This document shows, in pieces, positions 1-8,828 of a stretch of DNA of 64,000 nucleotides. The stretch is from assembly GCF_024297185.1 (NCBI RefSeq), contig NZ_JANCTD010000005.1, positions 345,282-409,281 of the forward strand, in the 5' to 3' direction. The stretch's first letter is position 1. Each line of letters begins with the position of its first letter. The notes beneath the pieces are model-generated. The model saw nothing but the letters and a program-made list of their open reading frames with translations, ran no database searches and was not told where the DNA came from. The stretch comes from Lewinella sp. JB7. Its GTDB lineage: Bacteria > Bacteroidota > Bacteroidia > Chitinophagales > Saprospiraceae. Made by a program: the position numbers and the translations under genes.

Positions 1-2
1 CG

Positions 3-31
3 TAGATTTGCTTACGTAGTCAACTACGTAA
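3..31 (+). promoter_or_regulatory. nirB promoter box and TACGTA palindrome
   Basis: Positions 3-10 read TAGATTTG, a fit to the Bacteroidota -7 consensus TAnnTTTG. Directly after it, positions 12-31 form a perfect inverted repeat: 9-bp arms TTACGTAGT (12-20) and ACTACGTAA (23-31) around a 2-bp spacer. TACGTA therefore occurs at 13-18 and 25-30, 12 bp apart. nirB starts at 50. The same TAGATTTG preceded by TACGTA occurs in the porin promoter near 11,600. An operator for a nitrogen or nitrate regulator is inferred; the bases upstream of position 1 are not visible. Confidence 0.6.
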
Positions 32-49
32 TTCAAAAACTGCGCCAGT

Positions 50-2563
50 ATGCAACGGATCGTCGTCATCGGAAATGGAATGGTCGGGCACAAATTCTGC
101 GATCTCTTCGCCCGCCACCCCCGCCGCGGGGACTTTAGGCTCACCGTCTTCGGGGAGGAACGGCGCCCCGCCTACGACCGCGTGCACCTGAGCGCGTACT
201 TCGCCGACCGGGACGCGGACAAACTGGCGCTCGCCACCCGCGCGTGGTACGCCGACCGCGACATTGAGCTGCGCACTGGTGAGTTGGTCACGGAACTCGA
301 CCCCGAACGCCGAATACTGCGCACCCACCTCGGGCACGAAATGACCTACGACTACCTGGTCCTGGCCACGGGCTCCGTACCCTTCGTGCCCCCCGTCCCG
401 GGTAAGGACAAATCGGGGGTCTTCGTCTACCGGACGATCGAGGACCTGGACGCGATCCTGGATTACGCCGCCCGCCTCCGGCAGCTACCCGGCGCCCGGG
501 CGACGGTGATGGGCGGAGGATTGCTCGGACTGGAAGCCGCCAGGGCCACCCTTGATATGGGGCTCGCCACCGACGTCGTCGAATTCGCGCCGCGCCTTAT
601 GCCCCGGCAACTCGATGAGGGGGGAGCGGCATCCCTCCGTACAACCCTGGAGGGGCTGGGACTGAAGATTCACCTCTCCCGGTCCACCACCGCCATCGGC
701 GGCAACGGATGCATCACCCATCTCGATTTTGCCGACGGTACCCAACTCGAAACCGACCTGCTCATCATTTCGGCGGGCATCCGACCGCGCGATGAACTCG
801 CCCGTAAGTCCGGTATCGCCGTCGGGCCCCGGGGCGGCATCGTGGCCGATCGGCACATGCGGACCAGCGCCCCCGACGTGTTCGTTATCGGCGAGGCCGC
901 CCTGTATCGCGATATGATCTACGGACTAGTCGCCCCCGGGTACGAAATGGCACGCGTAGCCCTGTCAACCCTCATGCGGGATGCGGACCCGGCGTGTATG
1001 CCGGAATCGATCGATCTGTCCACCAAGCTGAAACTGATCGGTACCGACGTGGCCAGTTTCGGCGACTGCCTTCCGCAGCCGGGCACGGCGCGTTCCATCG
1101 TGTACCGGGACGAGGCCGGCGGGGTGTACAAGCGCATTAACGTTTCCCCGGACGGTCGGCGGTTACTGGGCGGTATCCTGGTGGGCGACGCGGCCGACTA
1201 CAACCGCCTCCACCAGATCTACCGGAACCAGCTGGCCCTGCCTCCCCAGCCCCAGGACCTGATCCTTGGAAGTCGGGGTAGTGGGGGCGGGGACGCGGGA
1301 GCCGGCATATCGGAACTCCCGGAAGCAGCGGTTATCTGTTCCTGCGAAAACATTACCAAGGGTCAGCTTTGTGGCCACCTCGAAGCGGAGCAAGCCCATT
1401 CGGTAAAGGACTTGATCGCCTGTACGGGGGCCGGGACGGGGTGCGGGGGCTGTAAGCCTATTCTTTCCGACCTGGTGGAGCAACACCTGAAGGCCCGGGG
1501 GAAGGTAGTTCGCCACCTGCTGTGCGAGCACTTTCCCCACACCCGTCAGGAACTGCGCGACCTGATCGTACTGCGGCAACTGCGGACTTACGACGAGGCG
1601 CTGGACGAGCTTGGACGGGGCCACGGCTGCGAGGTATGCCGGCCGGCCCTCGCGGGCATCTTCGCTACGGTGTACGCCGAAACGGCCAACCCCCAGGCGG
1701 TCATCCAGGATACCAACGACCGTTTTCTCGCCAACATCCAGCGCAACGGCACTTACTCCGTCGTTCCCCGCGTACCGGCCGGCGAGATCACCCCCGATAA
1801 GCTGATCGCCATCGGGGCCGTAGCCAAGAAGTTCGGCCTGTACACCAAGATTACCGGGGGACAGCGGATCGACCTCTTCGGCGCACGTCTCGATCAGTTG
1901 CCGCCCATCTGGGAGGAACTCATTGCCGCCGGATTCGAGAGCGGGCACGCCTACGGCAAATCGCTGCGCACCGTGAAGAGCTGCGTCGGCAGTACCTGGT
2001 GCCGGTACGGGATGGACGAGTCCGTATCCTTCGCCATCGAAATCGAGGAGCGGTACAAGGGTTTACGTTCGCCCCACAAGCTGAAGGGCGGCGTCAGCGG
2101 ATGTATTCGCGAATGCGCCGAGGCCCGGGGCAAGGACTTCGGGCTGATCGCGGTAGAGGAAGGCTACAACCTCTACGTCTGCGGCAACGGCGGCGCGCGG
2201 CCCAAACACGCCGTACTGCTCGCCGGACCCATCGACCGCCGGACCGCCGTTCGCTACCTCGACCGATTTCTCATGTTCTACCTCCGAACGGCGGGGCCGC
2301 TGGTCCGTACCGCGAAGTGGCTGGAAACGATGGAAGGGGGAATCGATTACCTCAGATCCGTGGTAATGGACGACGTGCTCGGCATCGCCGCGGAACTGGA
2401 AACCGAAATGCAGGGATTGGTCAATGGCTACCGCTGTGAGTGGAAGGAGGTAATCGAGGATCCGGAGATGCGCGCCCGCTTCCGCCCCTTCGTCAATACC
2501 GACGACACGGAAGAGCTCGAGTTTGTTCCCCTCCGCGACCAACAGATGCCCAAACCCTGGTAA
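50..2563 (+). CDS. nirB: Assimilatory nitrite reductase [NAD(P)H], large subunit
   Basis: 837 residues, the usual NirB length. It reduces nitrite to ammonium in the cytoplasm with six electrons from NAD(P)H. The N-terminal FAD-binding motif (GNGMVG, about residues 8-13) and NAD-binding motif (GGGLLG, about 153) form the reductase half. A BFD-like [2Fe-2S] domain follows with CSC near 430 and CGGC near 467, then a second BFD-like segment. The C-terminal sirohaem/ferredoxin half carries the ligand cysteines C645/C651 (C-x5-C) and C685/C689 (C-x3-C), so the catalytic site is intact. The ATG at 50 follows the promoter box at 3-10. nirD starts 36 nt downstream and completes the enzyme. Confidence 0.97.
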   Translation: MQRIVVIGNGMVGHKFCDLFARHPRRGDFRLTVFGEERRPAYDRVHLSAYFADRDADKLALATRAWYADRDIELRTGELVTELDPERRILRTHLGHEMTYDYLVLATGSVPFVPPVPGKDKSGVFVYRTIEDLDAILDYAARLRQLPGARATVMGGGLLGLEAARATLDMGLATDVVEFAPRLMPRQLDEGGAASLRTTLEGLGLKIHLSRSTTAIGGNGCITHLDFADGTQLETDLLIISAGIRPRDELARKSGIAVGPRGGIVADRHMRTSAPDVFVIGEAALYRDMIYGLVAPGYEMARVALSTLMRDADPACMPESIDLSTKLKLIGTDVASFGDCLPQPGTARSIVYRDEAGGVYKRINVSPDGRRLLGGILVGDAADYNRLHQIYRNQLALPPQPQDLILGSRGSGGGDAGAGISELPEAAVICSCENITKGQLCGHLEAEQAHSVKDLIACTGAGTGCGGCKPILSDLVEQHLKARGKVVRHLLCEHFPHTRQELRDLIVLRQLRTYDEALDELGRGHGCEVCRPALAGIFATVYAETANPQAVIQDTNDRFLANIQRNGTYSVVPRVPAGEITPDKLIAIGAVAKKFGLYTKITGGQRIDLFGARLDQLPPIWEELIAAGFESGHAYGKSLRTVKSCVGSTWCRYGMDESVSFAIEIEERYKGLRSPHKLKGGVSGCIRECAEARGKDFGLIAVEEGYNLYVCGNGGARPKHAVLLAGPIDRRTAVRYLDRFLMFYLRTAGPLVRTAKWLETMEGGIDYLRSVVMDDVLGIAAELETEMQGLVNGYRCEWKEVIEDPEMRARFRPFVNTDDTEELEFVPLRDQQMPKPW

Positions 2564-2598
2564 CCCAGACCCCCCCCGGGGTCCTCCAATGCTTATCC

Positions 2599-2964
2599 AT
2601 GACCGCCTACCAAACCATCCTTCCCGAACAGGTCACGACCTGGTTCCGTGCCGGCCACACCCACCAGTTTCCCGCCGGCGCGGGCGCCACCGTCAAGTAC
2701 GGTAACCGCCAGATCGCCGTCTTCTACTTTCACCGCAACCGTCGGTGGTACGCCTGCCAGAACCTCTGCCCCCACAAGCTGGAGAACGTACTCGGCCGCG
2801 GACTCATCGGCGAGCAAGACGGCATTCCTAAGGTGGCCTGCCCCCTGCACAAACGTACCTTCAGCCTGGAAACCGGGGAAAACCTGAACGGCGACTGTCC
2901 GCCCGTAGCCGTCTACCCCGTACGGGTCGAGGGAGAGGACGTGTACATCGGATTTGCGGATTAG
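2599..2964 (+). CDS. nirD: Nitrite reductase small subunit, Rieske-like
   Basis: 121 residues. NirD is the small Rieske-fold partner of NirB. The sequence keeps both ligand pairs, CPH near residue 55 and CPLH near 78, so a [2Fe-2S] Rieske centre is predicted, followed by the family-typical FSLxTGE segment. The open frame extends upstream into nirB, but the ATG at 2599 gives the right family length and starts the conserved MTAYQ-type N-terminus. It is 36 nt after nirB and ends overlapping the region just ahead of the DUF4202 gene, so it belongs to the nirBD operon. Confidence 0.93.
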   Translation: MTAYQTILPEQVTTWFRAGHTHQFPAGAGATVKYGNRQIAVFYFHRNRRWYACQNLCPHKLENVLGRGLIGEQDGIPKVACPLHKRTFSLETGENLNGDCPPVAVYPVRVEGEDVYIGFAD

Positions 2965-2980
2965 CCCGTACCTTTTGCCC

Positions 2981-3583
2981 ATGCCAGAGCAGGATGCCAA
3001 GACCCGACTTACCGCCGCCTTCGAAGCCCTCGATGCCGCCAACGCCGCTGACCCCCGTCACGTAGCGAACAATGGCGGCGAGGTTCCCTACGAAGTACTC
3101 TACGCCCGCCGCATGACGGAGGAGTTGAATCGCTTCGCTCCTGCCGCGCCCGACGCCCTGCGCCTGGCCGCCCGCGCTCAGCACCTGGAACGGTGGCGGA
3201 TCCCGCGGGAAGATTACCCCATGGACCGTGAGGGCTACCTGCGGTGGCGCGCGGACCTCAAGAAATTTCACGCGGAGCGGGCGCGGGAGATCCTGTCCGG
3301 GGTCGGCTACGACGACGACATTCTCGACCGCGTAGCCTTTCTGCTCCAGAAGAAGCGGCTCAAACGGGACGAAGACACCCAGACCCTGGAAGACGTGGTC
3401 TGTATCGTATTCCTTAAATTTTACGCCGCCGAGTTTGCCGCCGAGCATACCCGCGAGAAGATCCTCGATATTCTGCAAAAAACTCTGCGTAAGATGTCGG
3501 ATCGGGGGAAAGAAGCCGCCCTGGCCGCCGACCTTCCCCCCGTTGTCCGGGGACTGGTAGTGGAGGCCGCGACAATCGGGTAA
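2981..3583 (+). CDS. DUF4202 family protein
   Basis: 200 residues matching the DUF4202 family pattern: conserved ARAQHLERW-type and YLxWRxxLxxFH-type blocks around residues 60-105 and a charged KKRLKRDEDTQ segment near 130. No signal peptide or membrane span, so it is cytoplasmic. The biochemical role of the family is not known to me; the regularly spaced His/Glu residues suggest a metal or nucleotide site, but that is inference. The start at 2981 is preferred over a TTG at 2954 because TACCTTTTG lies only 3 nt upstream. It sits between nirD and the sensor kinase gene (3 nt before it), pointing to a job linked to nitrite or ammonium handling. Confidence 0.8.
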   Translation: MPEQDAKTRLTAAFEALDAANAADPRHVANNGGEVPYEVLYARRMTEELNRFAPAAPDALRLAARAQHLERWRIPREDYPMDREGYLRWRADLKKFHAERAREILSGVGYDDDILDRVAFLLQKKRLKRDEDTQTLEDVVCIVFLKFYAAEFAAEHTREKILDILQKTLRKMSDRGKEAALAADLPPVVRGLVVEAATIG

Positions 3584-3586
3584 GCC

Positions 3587-5284
3587 GTGGGAGAGAACCG
3601 CATCTTCTCCCGCCTCCGCCGCGCGTATCTCCTGGCACTGTTCCTCATCGCGCTGTCGCTGGTCGGTGAGTTGCTGCTGGTCGACGGTTTTCTGATCGAC
3701 CAAAAAAAGGACGGCGACATCATCAACGTTGCCGGCCGCCAGCGCATGCTGAGCCAGCGCATCGCCAAGGAAGTGGCTCTCGGCGCGGGAGAATCCGTCG
3801 CTACCTACGTGGAGCACTGGCAAAGTCGTCACGCCTGGCTAAAGCGGGAGCTGACGGGCCAGCCCGTCCTGGATAGCCTGCGGGCGCTCGACCCACTGAT
3901 GCTTAGCCTGGCCCGTACGGCGCTCTCCGATACGCTCGGGCGGGTGGCGACCGTCAACAGGCTCTCCGAAAGCTTTCTTACCGCCATGGATGCCATCGTA
4001 GGCGAATTGTCGGCCACCGCGACGAATAAAGTCGATCGGTTGCAGCAGGTCAACCGGTGGCTTACCGCCCTGACGCTGACGATCCTGCTGCTCGAATTAC
4101 TCTTCATCTTTCGTCCCGTGAGCCGCTTCGTGCGCAGGCAGTTCGAGCGAATCGATGCCGAGCGCGCCGCCCAGGAAAAAGCACGGCGGGCGGCGGAGGA
4201 GGCGGTAGCCGAGAAGAACGCCACCCTCGGCCAACTCTACGCGCTCAACACCGCCATCGACGAAGCAGCGCTGTTTGCCTCCCTGCGGAGCGACGGTACC
4301 CTGATTCACCTCAGCAAAAAGTTCCGGGAACTCCTGGGCGCGGACGCTCCGGTCGTCGGTCGCCCCTTCGCTCAGGTGCTGAACCGCGGCGAGGGGCGGC
4401 AGATTCGCATGGCCGAGATCCTGCGCAACGTCACCGTAACGCCCTGGCGCGGTGAGTGGGAGCTTACCGACCGCGATGATGCCACCCGCTTTCTCGAGCT
4501 GAGCGTACTGCCCGCGCGCCGGGCCGGGGCCGACGTGGACCTCTTCGTCCTGGCTACCGACGTGACCGAGAACCGCATGGCCCGCGACGCCCTGAATGCC
4601 CTGACCGAACGGCAAATTACGGAAGAGAAGGAACGCGCCCACCGACGGGCCCGCCAGACCACGGAGGCTCAGGAAAAGGAACGTCTGCGGGTGGCCCGCG
4701 ATCTCCACGACGGGGTAGGGCAGAATCTCACCGCCCTGAAGTTTAGCCTGGAAAGCCTGAAGCTCGACGGTTCGGAGCGGAGCCAGGCCGACCTCGAGCG
4801 GCTCAAGGAACTGGCGGGCGATATCATCCGGGGCGTCCGCATGGCAACCTTCAATCTGCGCCCGCCCGAACTGAGCGACTACGGCCTGGCCGCTACCCTG
4901 GAACGCATGGCCCGCGAACTCAGCCGGCTGACCGGCGAACGGGTAGTTTTCGAAAACGATCAGTGTACGGCGACCCTGGACCCGGCCGCTGAGCTCAACC
5001 TTTACCGCATCACCCAGGAAGCCGTAAACAATGCCATTAAGTACGCCGGCGCGAACTACATCCTCATCACCCTGTCGGCCGGCAAGGACATCCTCAGCGT
5101 GACCGTCGACGATGACGGCCAGGGCTTCGACCCCGAAACGGTAAAATCGCGGACCGACGGGTCCGGCCTCGGTCTGGCCTCCATGGAGGACCGCATCGCC
5201 CAACTCCGCGGGCGCTTATTCATCCGTAGCTCCCCGGAGACGGGTACCCGCATCACGATTAACGTGCCCCTCGGCGGGGGCTAA
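3587..5284 (+). CDS. NarX-like sensor histidine kinase with PilJ sensor domain
   Basis: 565 residues, GTG start 3 nt after the preceding stop. Two membrane segments (about 13-36 and 160-178) bracket a periplasmic region with the INVAGRQRMLSQRIAKE block, the hallmark of PilJ/NarX-type nitrate-nitrite sensors. A coiled linker and a PAS-like region (about 205-330) precede a HisKA_3 dimerisation domain with the phospho-accepting histidine at about 374 (ARDLHDGVGQN). The C-terminal HATPase has DDDGQGFD and GSGLGL boxes. Placed between nirBD-DUF4202 and a NarL-type regulator, it most likely senses nitrate or nitrite for this island. Confidence 0.93.
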   Translation: MGENRIFSRLRRAYLLALFLIALSLVGELLLVDGFLIDQKKDGDIINVAGRQRMLSQRIAKEVALGAGESVATYVEHWQSRHAWLKRELTGQPVLDSLRALDPLMLSLARTALSDTLGRVATVNRLSESFLTAMDAIVGELSATATNKVDRLQQVNRWLTALTLTILLLELLFIFRPVSRFVRRQFERIDAERAAQEKARRAAEEAVAEKNATLGQLYALNTAIDEAALFASLRSDGTLIHLSKKFRELLGADAPVVGRPFAQVLNRGEGRQIRMAEILRNVTVTPWRGEWELTDRDDATRFLELSVLPARRAGADVDLFVLATDVTENRMARDALNALTERQITEEKERAHRRARQTTEAQEKERLRVARDLHDGVGQNLTALKFSLESLKLDGSERSQADLERLKELAGDIIRGVRMATFNLRPPELSDYGLAATLERMARELSRLTGERVVFENDQCTATLDPAAELNLYRITQEAVNNAIKYAGANYILITLSAGKDILSVTVDDDGQGFDPETVKSRTDGSGLGLASMEDRIAQLRGRLFIRSSPETGTRITINVPLGGG

Positions 5285-5332
5285 TCGGCGAATCCTGTAT
5301 TTTGTCGCCTCGCCCCATTCACCCTACCGATC

Positions 5333-5989
5333 ATGTCCACTACTATCTTACTCGCCGACGATCACGCCCTGGTCCGCGACGGTATCCGCCGCCTCCTCGA
5401 AGATCAATCCGACCTGCAGGTAGTCGGTGAGGCGAACGACGGGGAGGAATTGGTCGCCCTGGTCCGCGAACTGAAGCCGGACCTGGCCATCGTGGACATC
5501 CGGATGCCGAAAATGAACGGGATAGAAGCGGTGCGCCACCTGCGACGCGAAGGAAGTCCGACCCCCTGCCTGATGCTTTCCATGCACGACAGCGAAGAAT
5601 ACGTACTCCAGTCCATCGACGCCGGAGCCTTCGGTTACTTGCTCAAGGATGCCAGCCGCGATGAGTTCCTGCGGGCGGTCCACACCATCGTCGGGGGCGA
5701 TCGCTACTTCAGCGGCGACCTTTCCAATATTCTGATCCGGCAACTGACGCGTACGGAAGGAGGGGTGAGCGCACCGGCTCCCGCCGCCCGGGAAGCGGTC
5801 GAACTGACCCGCCGGGAGCGGCAGATCCTGCCCATCATCCTTCAGGGTGCCACCAATCAGGAAATCGCCGATCAGCTCGACCTCAGCCGCCGGACCGTGG
5901 AGACGCACCGGTTCAACATGATGAAGAAGCTGGGGGTGAGCAACAGCAGCGAATTGAACCGCCGTGTACGGGAACTTGGGCTGGCCTAG
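5333..5989 (+). CDS. NarL/LuxR-type response regulator
   Basis: 218 residues. The N-terminal receiver domain carries the acidic pair DD at 9-10, phospho-acceptor D55 (VDIRMP) and a conserved lysine near 105 (LLKDAS). A C-terminal LuxR/GerE helix-turn-helix follows (about 150-215, LTRRERQIL ... TNQEIADQL ... RTVETHRFNMMKKLG). It is 48 nt downstream of the PilJ-type kinase, its evident partner. NarL-family regulators bind short inverted heptamers; the TACGTA pairs near 13-30 and 11,606-11,718 are candidate targets, which is inference. Its 3' end overlaps the convergent ABC ATPase gene by 4 nt. Confidence 0.93.
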   Translation: MSTTILLADDHALVRDGIRRLLEDQSDLQVVGEANDGEELVALVRELKPDLAIVDIRMPKMNGIEAVRHLRREGSPTPCLMLSMHDSEEYVLQSIDAGAFGYLLKDASRDEFLRAVHTIVGGDRYFSGDLSNILIRQLTRTEGGVSAPAPAAREAVELTRRERQILPIILQGATNQEIADQLDLSRRTVETHRFNMMKKLGVSNSSELNRRVRELGLA

Positions 5990-6789
5990 TGCTCTAGGAA
6001 GCCGATGAGATGCTCGCGGTAGCCGTAGTAATCGGGATGGTTAAGGATGTCCTTGCGCCGGCGGGGGCGGGCGAAATCGATGGGCAGGATGTCTCCGATT
6101 TGCGCGCGTGGACCGGAAGTCATCATGATTACCCGGTCGGCCAGGAAGATGGCCTCGTCCACGTCATGCGTGATTTGGATCGCCGTGATCTTCTCTTTGT
6201 CCCACACCTCGAGCAGCACGTCTTGCAGTTCGGCACGGGTGAGGGAATCGAGCATCCCGAAGGGCTCGTCGAGCAGCAGGATCTTGGGTTTCAGAGCGAA
6301 GGCCCGGGCGATCCCCACCCGCTGTTGCATGCCCTGACTGAGCTGGGAGGCCCTCCGGTGAAGTAGGGAGCCGAGCCCCACCTTATCAAGGTAATACCGA
6401 CTGATGTCCTGCCGCTGCCGGCGGGTCGCATGGGGGAATACCTGTTCCACCCCCAGCTGCACATTCTCCAGGGCCGTCATCCACGGCAGCAGACTCGGCG
6501 ACTGAAAGATGACCCCCCGATCCGGCCCGGGCCCCGTAATGGGAAATTCATTCAGCAGGATCTCTCCGCCGGAGATGTCGTTCAGTCCCGCAATCATGGT
6601 CAGGAGGGTCGTTTTGCCGCAGCCGGAGTGGCCGATGATGGAGACGAACTCCTGCTTCTTGATCTGAAGCTGTAGCTTCTCCAGCACGACGTATTCCCCC
6701 GTCGGGGTGGGGTAGGTCTTCGTGAGATCGCGGAAGTCCAGTACGACGTCGCGCAGGGAAATGGGGGCGGCAGGGGGCATGGTGGTCAT
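5986..6789 (-). CDS. Nitrate-type ABC transporter ATP-binding protein (NrtD-like)
   Basis: 267 residues from the ATG at 6789. ABC ATPase of the NrtCD/SsuB/TauB group: Walker A GHSGCGKTT, signature LSQGMQQR, Walker B LLLDEPFG and an intact H-loop ITHDVDE. It energises nitrate (or nitrite/cyanate) import with the second ATPase immediately upstream. This is the last gene of the porin-nrtA-nrtB-nrtC-nrtD operon, 11 nt after the preceding stop. An upstream in-frame start at 6816 would overlap that gene and is less likely. Nitrate as substrate rests on family and context rather than on a specific residue. Confidence 0.88.
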   Translation of the reverse strand: MTTMPPAAPISLRDVVLDFRDLTKTYPTPTGEYVVLEKLQLQIKKQEFVSIIGHSGCGKTTLLTMIAGLNDISGGEILLNEFPITGPGPDRGVIFQSPSLLPWMTALENVQLGVEQVFPHATRRQRQDISRYYLDKVGLGSLLHRRASQLSQGMQQRVGIARAFALKPKILLLDEPFGMLDSLTRAELQDVLLEVWDKEKITAIQITHDVDEAIFLADRVIMMTSGPRAQIGDILPIDFARPRRRKDILNHPDYYGYREHLIGFLEH

Positions 6790-6800
6790 GGGGAGGGGAT

Positions 6801-7676
6801 TTAGTCCCGGTGCCACGCCGCGACGAAGCTGCGGGTACCGGGCATGATGGGTTGGACGTCGGGCAGCGGCAGGGAATTGTCCGCCCGTGGCCGGTTAGAT
6901 TCGCCCAGGGCGACGAGGTAATTCAGGATTTCGGTGCGCACCCGTTTGAAGTTCGGGTCGTGATTGAGGTCGGTCTTGTCGCGCGGACGCGCGAGGTCGA
7001 TGCGGAACTCCGGCCCCAGCCCGGCGGCGGGCCCCGGATCGAGCGGAAGGATGCGATCGGCCATGAAGATGCCCTCGTCCACGTCGTTGGTGATGAGTAC
7101 GGCGGTCCGCCGGTTAGCACTCCAGATCCGGAGAATCTCATCCTGGAGGTTCCCGCGGGTCAGGGCATCGAGCGCGCCGAGGGGTTCGTCCATCAGCAGG
7201 AGGTCGGGGTCGGTCGCCAGAACCCGGGCGATGGATACGCGCTGGCGCATTCCTCCGCTGAGTTCGCTGGGAAATTTATCGATGGCGTGGGAAAGCCCGA
7301 CCATCTCCACGAAAGTCCGGATATGTCCTTCCCGGCGGTCCTTCGACCAGTCGGGATACACCTGATCGACCGCCAGGGCGACGTTCTGGTAGACGGTGTA
7401 CCAGGGCAGGAGGGAGTAATTCTGAAAGATGATGCCGCGTTCCGGGGCCGGACCCTTGATGGGTTGGCCGCGGTAGAGCACCTGGCCGGAGCTGGGCCGG
7501 AGCAGGCCGGTCATCAGGTTCACCAGCGTGGTCTTGCCGGAGCCGGTGAACCCGACGATCGCCAGAAACTCCCCCTCCGCGATGCTCAGGTTGATGTCGG
7601 ACAGTACTTCGGTGCGGGATTCCCCCTCGCCGTACCACTGGCTGACGTTGCGAAATTCAATTACGGGAATGGACAT
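6801..7676 (-). CDS. Nitrate-type ABC transporter ATP-binding protein (NrtC-like), H-loop Asn
   Basis: 291 residues from the ATG at 7676 (a GTG two codons earlier is possible). Walker A GFTGSGKTT at 42-50, signature LSGGMRQR near 139, Walker B LLLMDEP near 160. The switch or H-loop reads ITNDVDE, so the usual catalytic-linked histidine is asparagine at about 197, while the partner ATPase next door keeps it. A heterodimer with one degenerate ATP site is therefore possible. It lacks the C-terminal substrate-binding-like domain found in cyanobacterial NrtC. It lies 20 nt after the permease gene. Confidence 0.87.
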   Translation of the reverse strand: MSIPVIEFRNVSQWYGEGESRTEVLSDINLSIAEGEFLAIVGFTGSGKTTLVNLMTGLLRPSSGQVLYRGQPIKGPAPERGIIFQNYSLLPWYTVYQNVALAVDQVYPDWSKDRREGHIRTFVEMVGLSHAIDKFPSELSGGMRQRVSIARVLATDPDLLLMDEPLGALDALTRGNLQDEILRIWSANRRTAVLITNDVDEGIFMADRILPLDPGPAAGLGPEFRIDLARPRDKTDLNHDPNFKRVRTEILNYLVALGESNRPRADNSLPLPDVQPIMPGTRSFVAAWHRD

Positions 7677-7696
7677 ATGCACTGATTTTGCGGGGG

Positions 7697-8797
7697 TTAT
7701 CCGATGGCCTTCTCGAAGGACACGCGGCCCTGTACCATGAACATGAGGCGGTCGAGCAGGAAACCCACCAGGCCGATGACGAACATCGCCACGATGATCT
7801 TGGCGTTGGAATCCGATCCGCCGTTCTGAAATTCCTCCCACACGAAGGAGCCGAGACCGGGGCTCTGCGCCAGCAGTTCGATGGCGATGAGTACCATCCA
7901 GGCCACGCTGACGGTAATGCGCATCCCGGTGAAGATGAGGGGAATGGCCGAGGGCAGAATTACCCGGAAGATCTTCTTTCCGATTCCCAGCTGGAGGACG
8001 CGGGCGACGTTGAGGTAGTCCTGGTTCACCGAGGAAACCCCGACGCTGGTGTTCACGAGGGTAGCCCACATGGCGCACAGGCCCACGCTGATGGAGGAGA
8101 TGAGGAAGGAAGTATCGGTATCGGAGCCCAGAGTAAGGGTCTTTACGATCATGAAGACCAGCAGCAGCCAGACCACCGGCGAGACCGGTTTAAAAACCTG
8201 GATCATCCAGTTGAAGGCGATCCGTAAGTTTTCGTTCAGCCCGATCACGATCCCCAGGGGAACGGCAATCAGCAGGGAGATCAGGAAGCCCACGACGACC
8301 GTTTTCAGGCTGGTGCCGATCTGATCCACGAAGGACGGCCGCCCGGTGTAAGTGATCGCCGCGAGGCCACGGGCGGCCCGGGCGGCGTTCAGCTCGGCGG
8401 TTTCCGCGGCGAATTCCGCTTGCTTGGTCCGGATGGCCCGGTGATCGGCCAGTAACAGCCCCGCAGCCCGCACCACCTCACGGGGGAACGGCAGGGTGTT
8501 GGGTTTGCAACTGACGTCACCGGAAGCAATACAGGCGGCCATCGCGGCTCCCGCGTCCGCGCCCTGTTCCTGCGTCGTTCGCTCGATGCGGGCCGTGGCT
8601 TCCACCCCGTAGAGGTAGCCCGCGCTCAGCTGCCAGAGAAGCAAAAATATCGCCATGGAGGTTAAGGAGATCGCGAGTTTACGCCCCAGGGCGGGGAGAT
8701 TGCGGCGCATATTCACCCGCCGGGGGAGGCGGCGGGAAAGCGAGGCGAGGGCGGCCCGGGGGGCGGCGGCGACGGTGGTAGTGGTGGGGTGGCCCAT
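7697..8797 (-). CDS. Nitrate-type ABC transporter permease (NrtB-like)
   Basis: 366 residues, longer than the 260-280 typical of NrtB/SsuC permeases. The core binding-protein-dependent transport inner membrane domain is in the C-terminal two thirds, with several hydrophobic spans and the EAA-type cytoplasmic loop near 260-285 (ARVLQLGIGKKIFRVILPSA). The extra length is a hydrophilic stretch of about 90 residues after the first membrane span, containing two cysteines, which should lie in the periplasm and could contact the binding protein. It is 31 nt downstream of the nrtA-like gene. Confidence 0.88.
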   Translation of the reverse strand: MGHPTTTTVAAAPRAALASLSRRLPRRVNMRRNLPALGRKLAISLTSMAIFLLLWQLSAGYLYGVEATARIERTTQEQGADAGAAMAACIASGDVSCKPNTLPFPREVVRAAGLLLADHRAIRTKQAEFAAETAELNAARAARGLAAITYTGRPSFVDQIGTSLKTVVVGFLISLLIAVPLGIVIGLNENLRIAFNWMIQVFKPVSPVVWLLLVFMIVKTLTLGSDTDTSFLISSISVGLCAMWATLVNTSVGVSSVNQDYLNVARVLQLGIGKKIFRVILPSAIPLIFTGMRITVSVAWMVLIAIELLAQSPGLGSFVWEEFQNGGSDSNAKIIVAMFVIGLVGFLLDRLMFMVQGRVSFEKAIG

Positions 8798-8828
8798 GGG
8801 AGAGGGGATGAGGGGGGGTGAAGGAATG

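Noticed and set aside
1163..1948. 261-codon leftward open frame inside nirB
   Set aside because: It is a shadow of nirB, whose motifs and cofactor ligands are intact; high GC creates long antisense frames.
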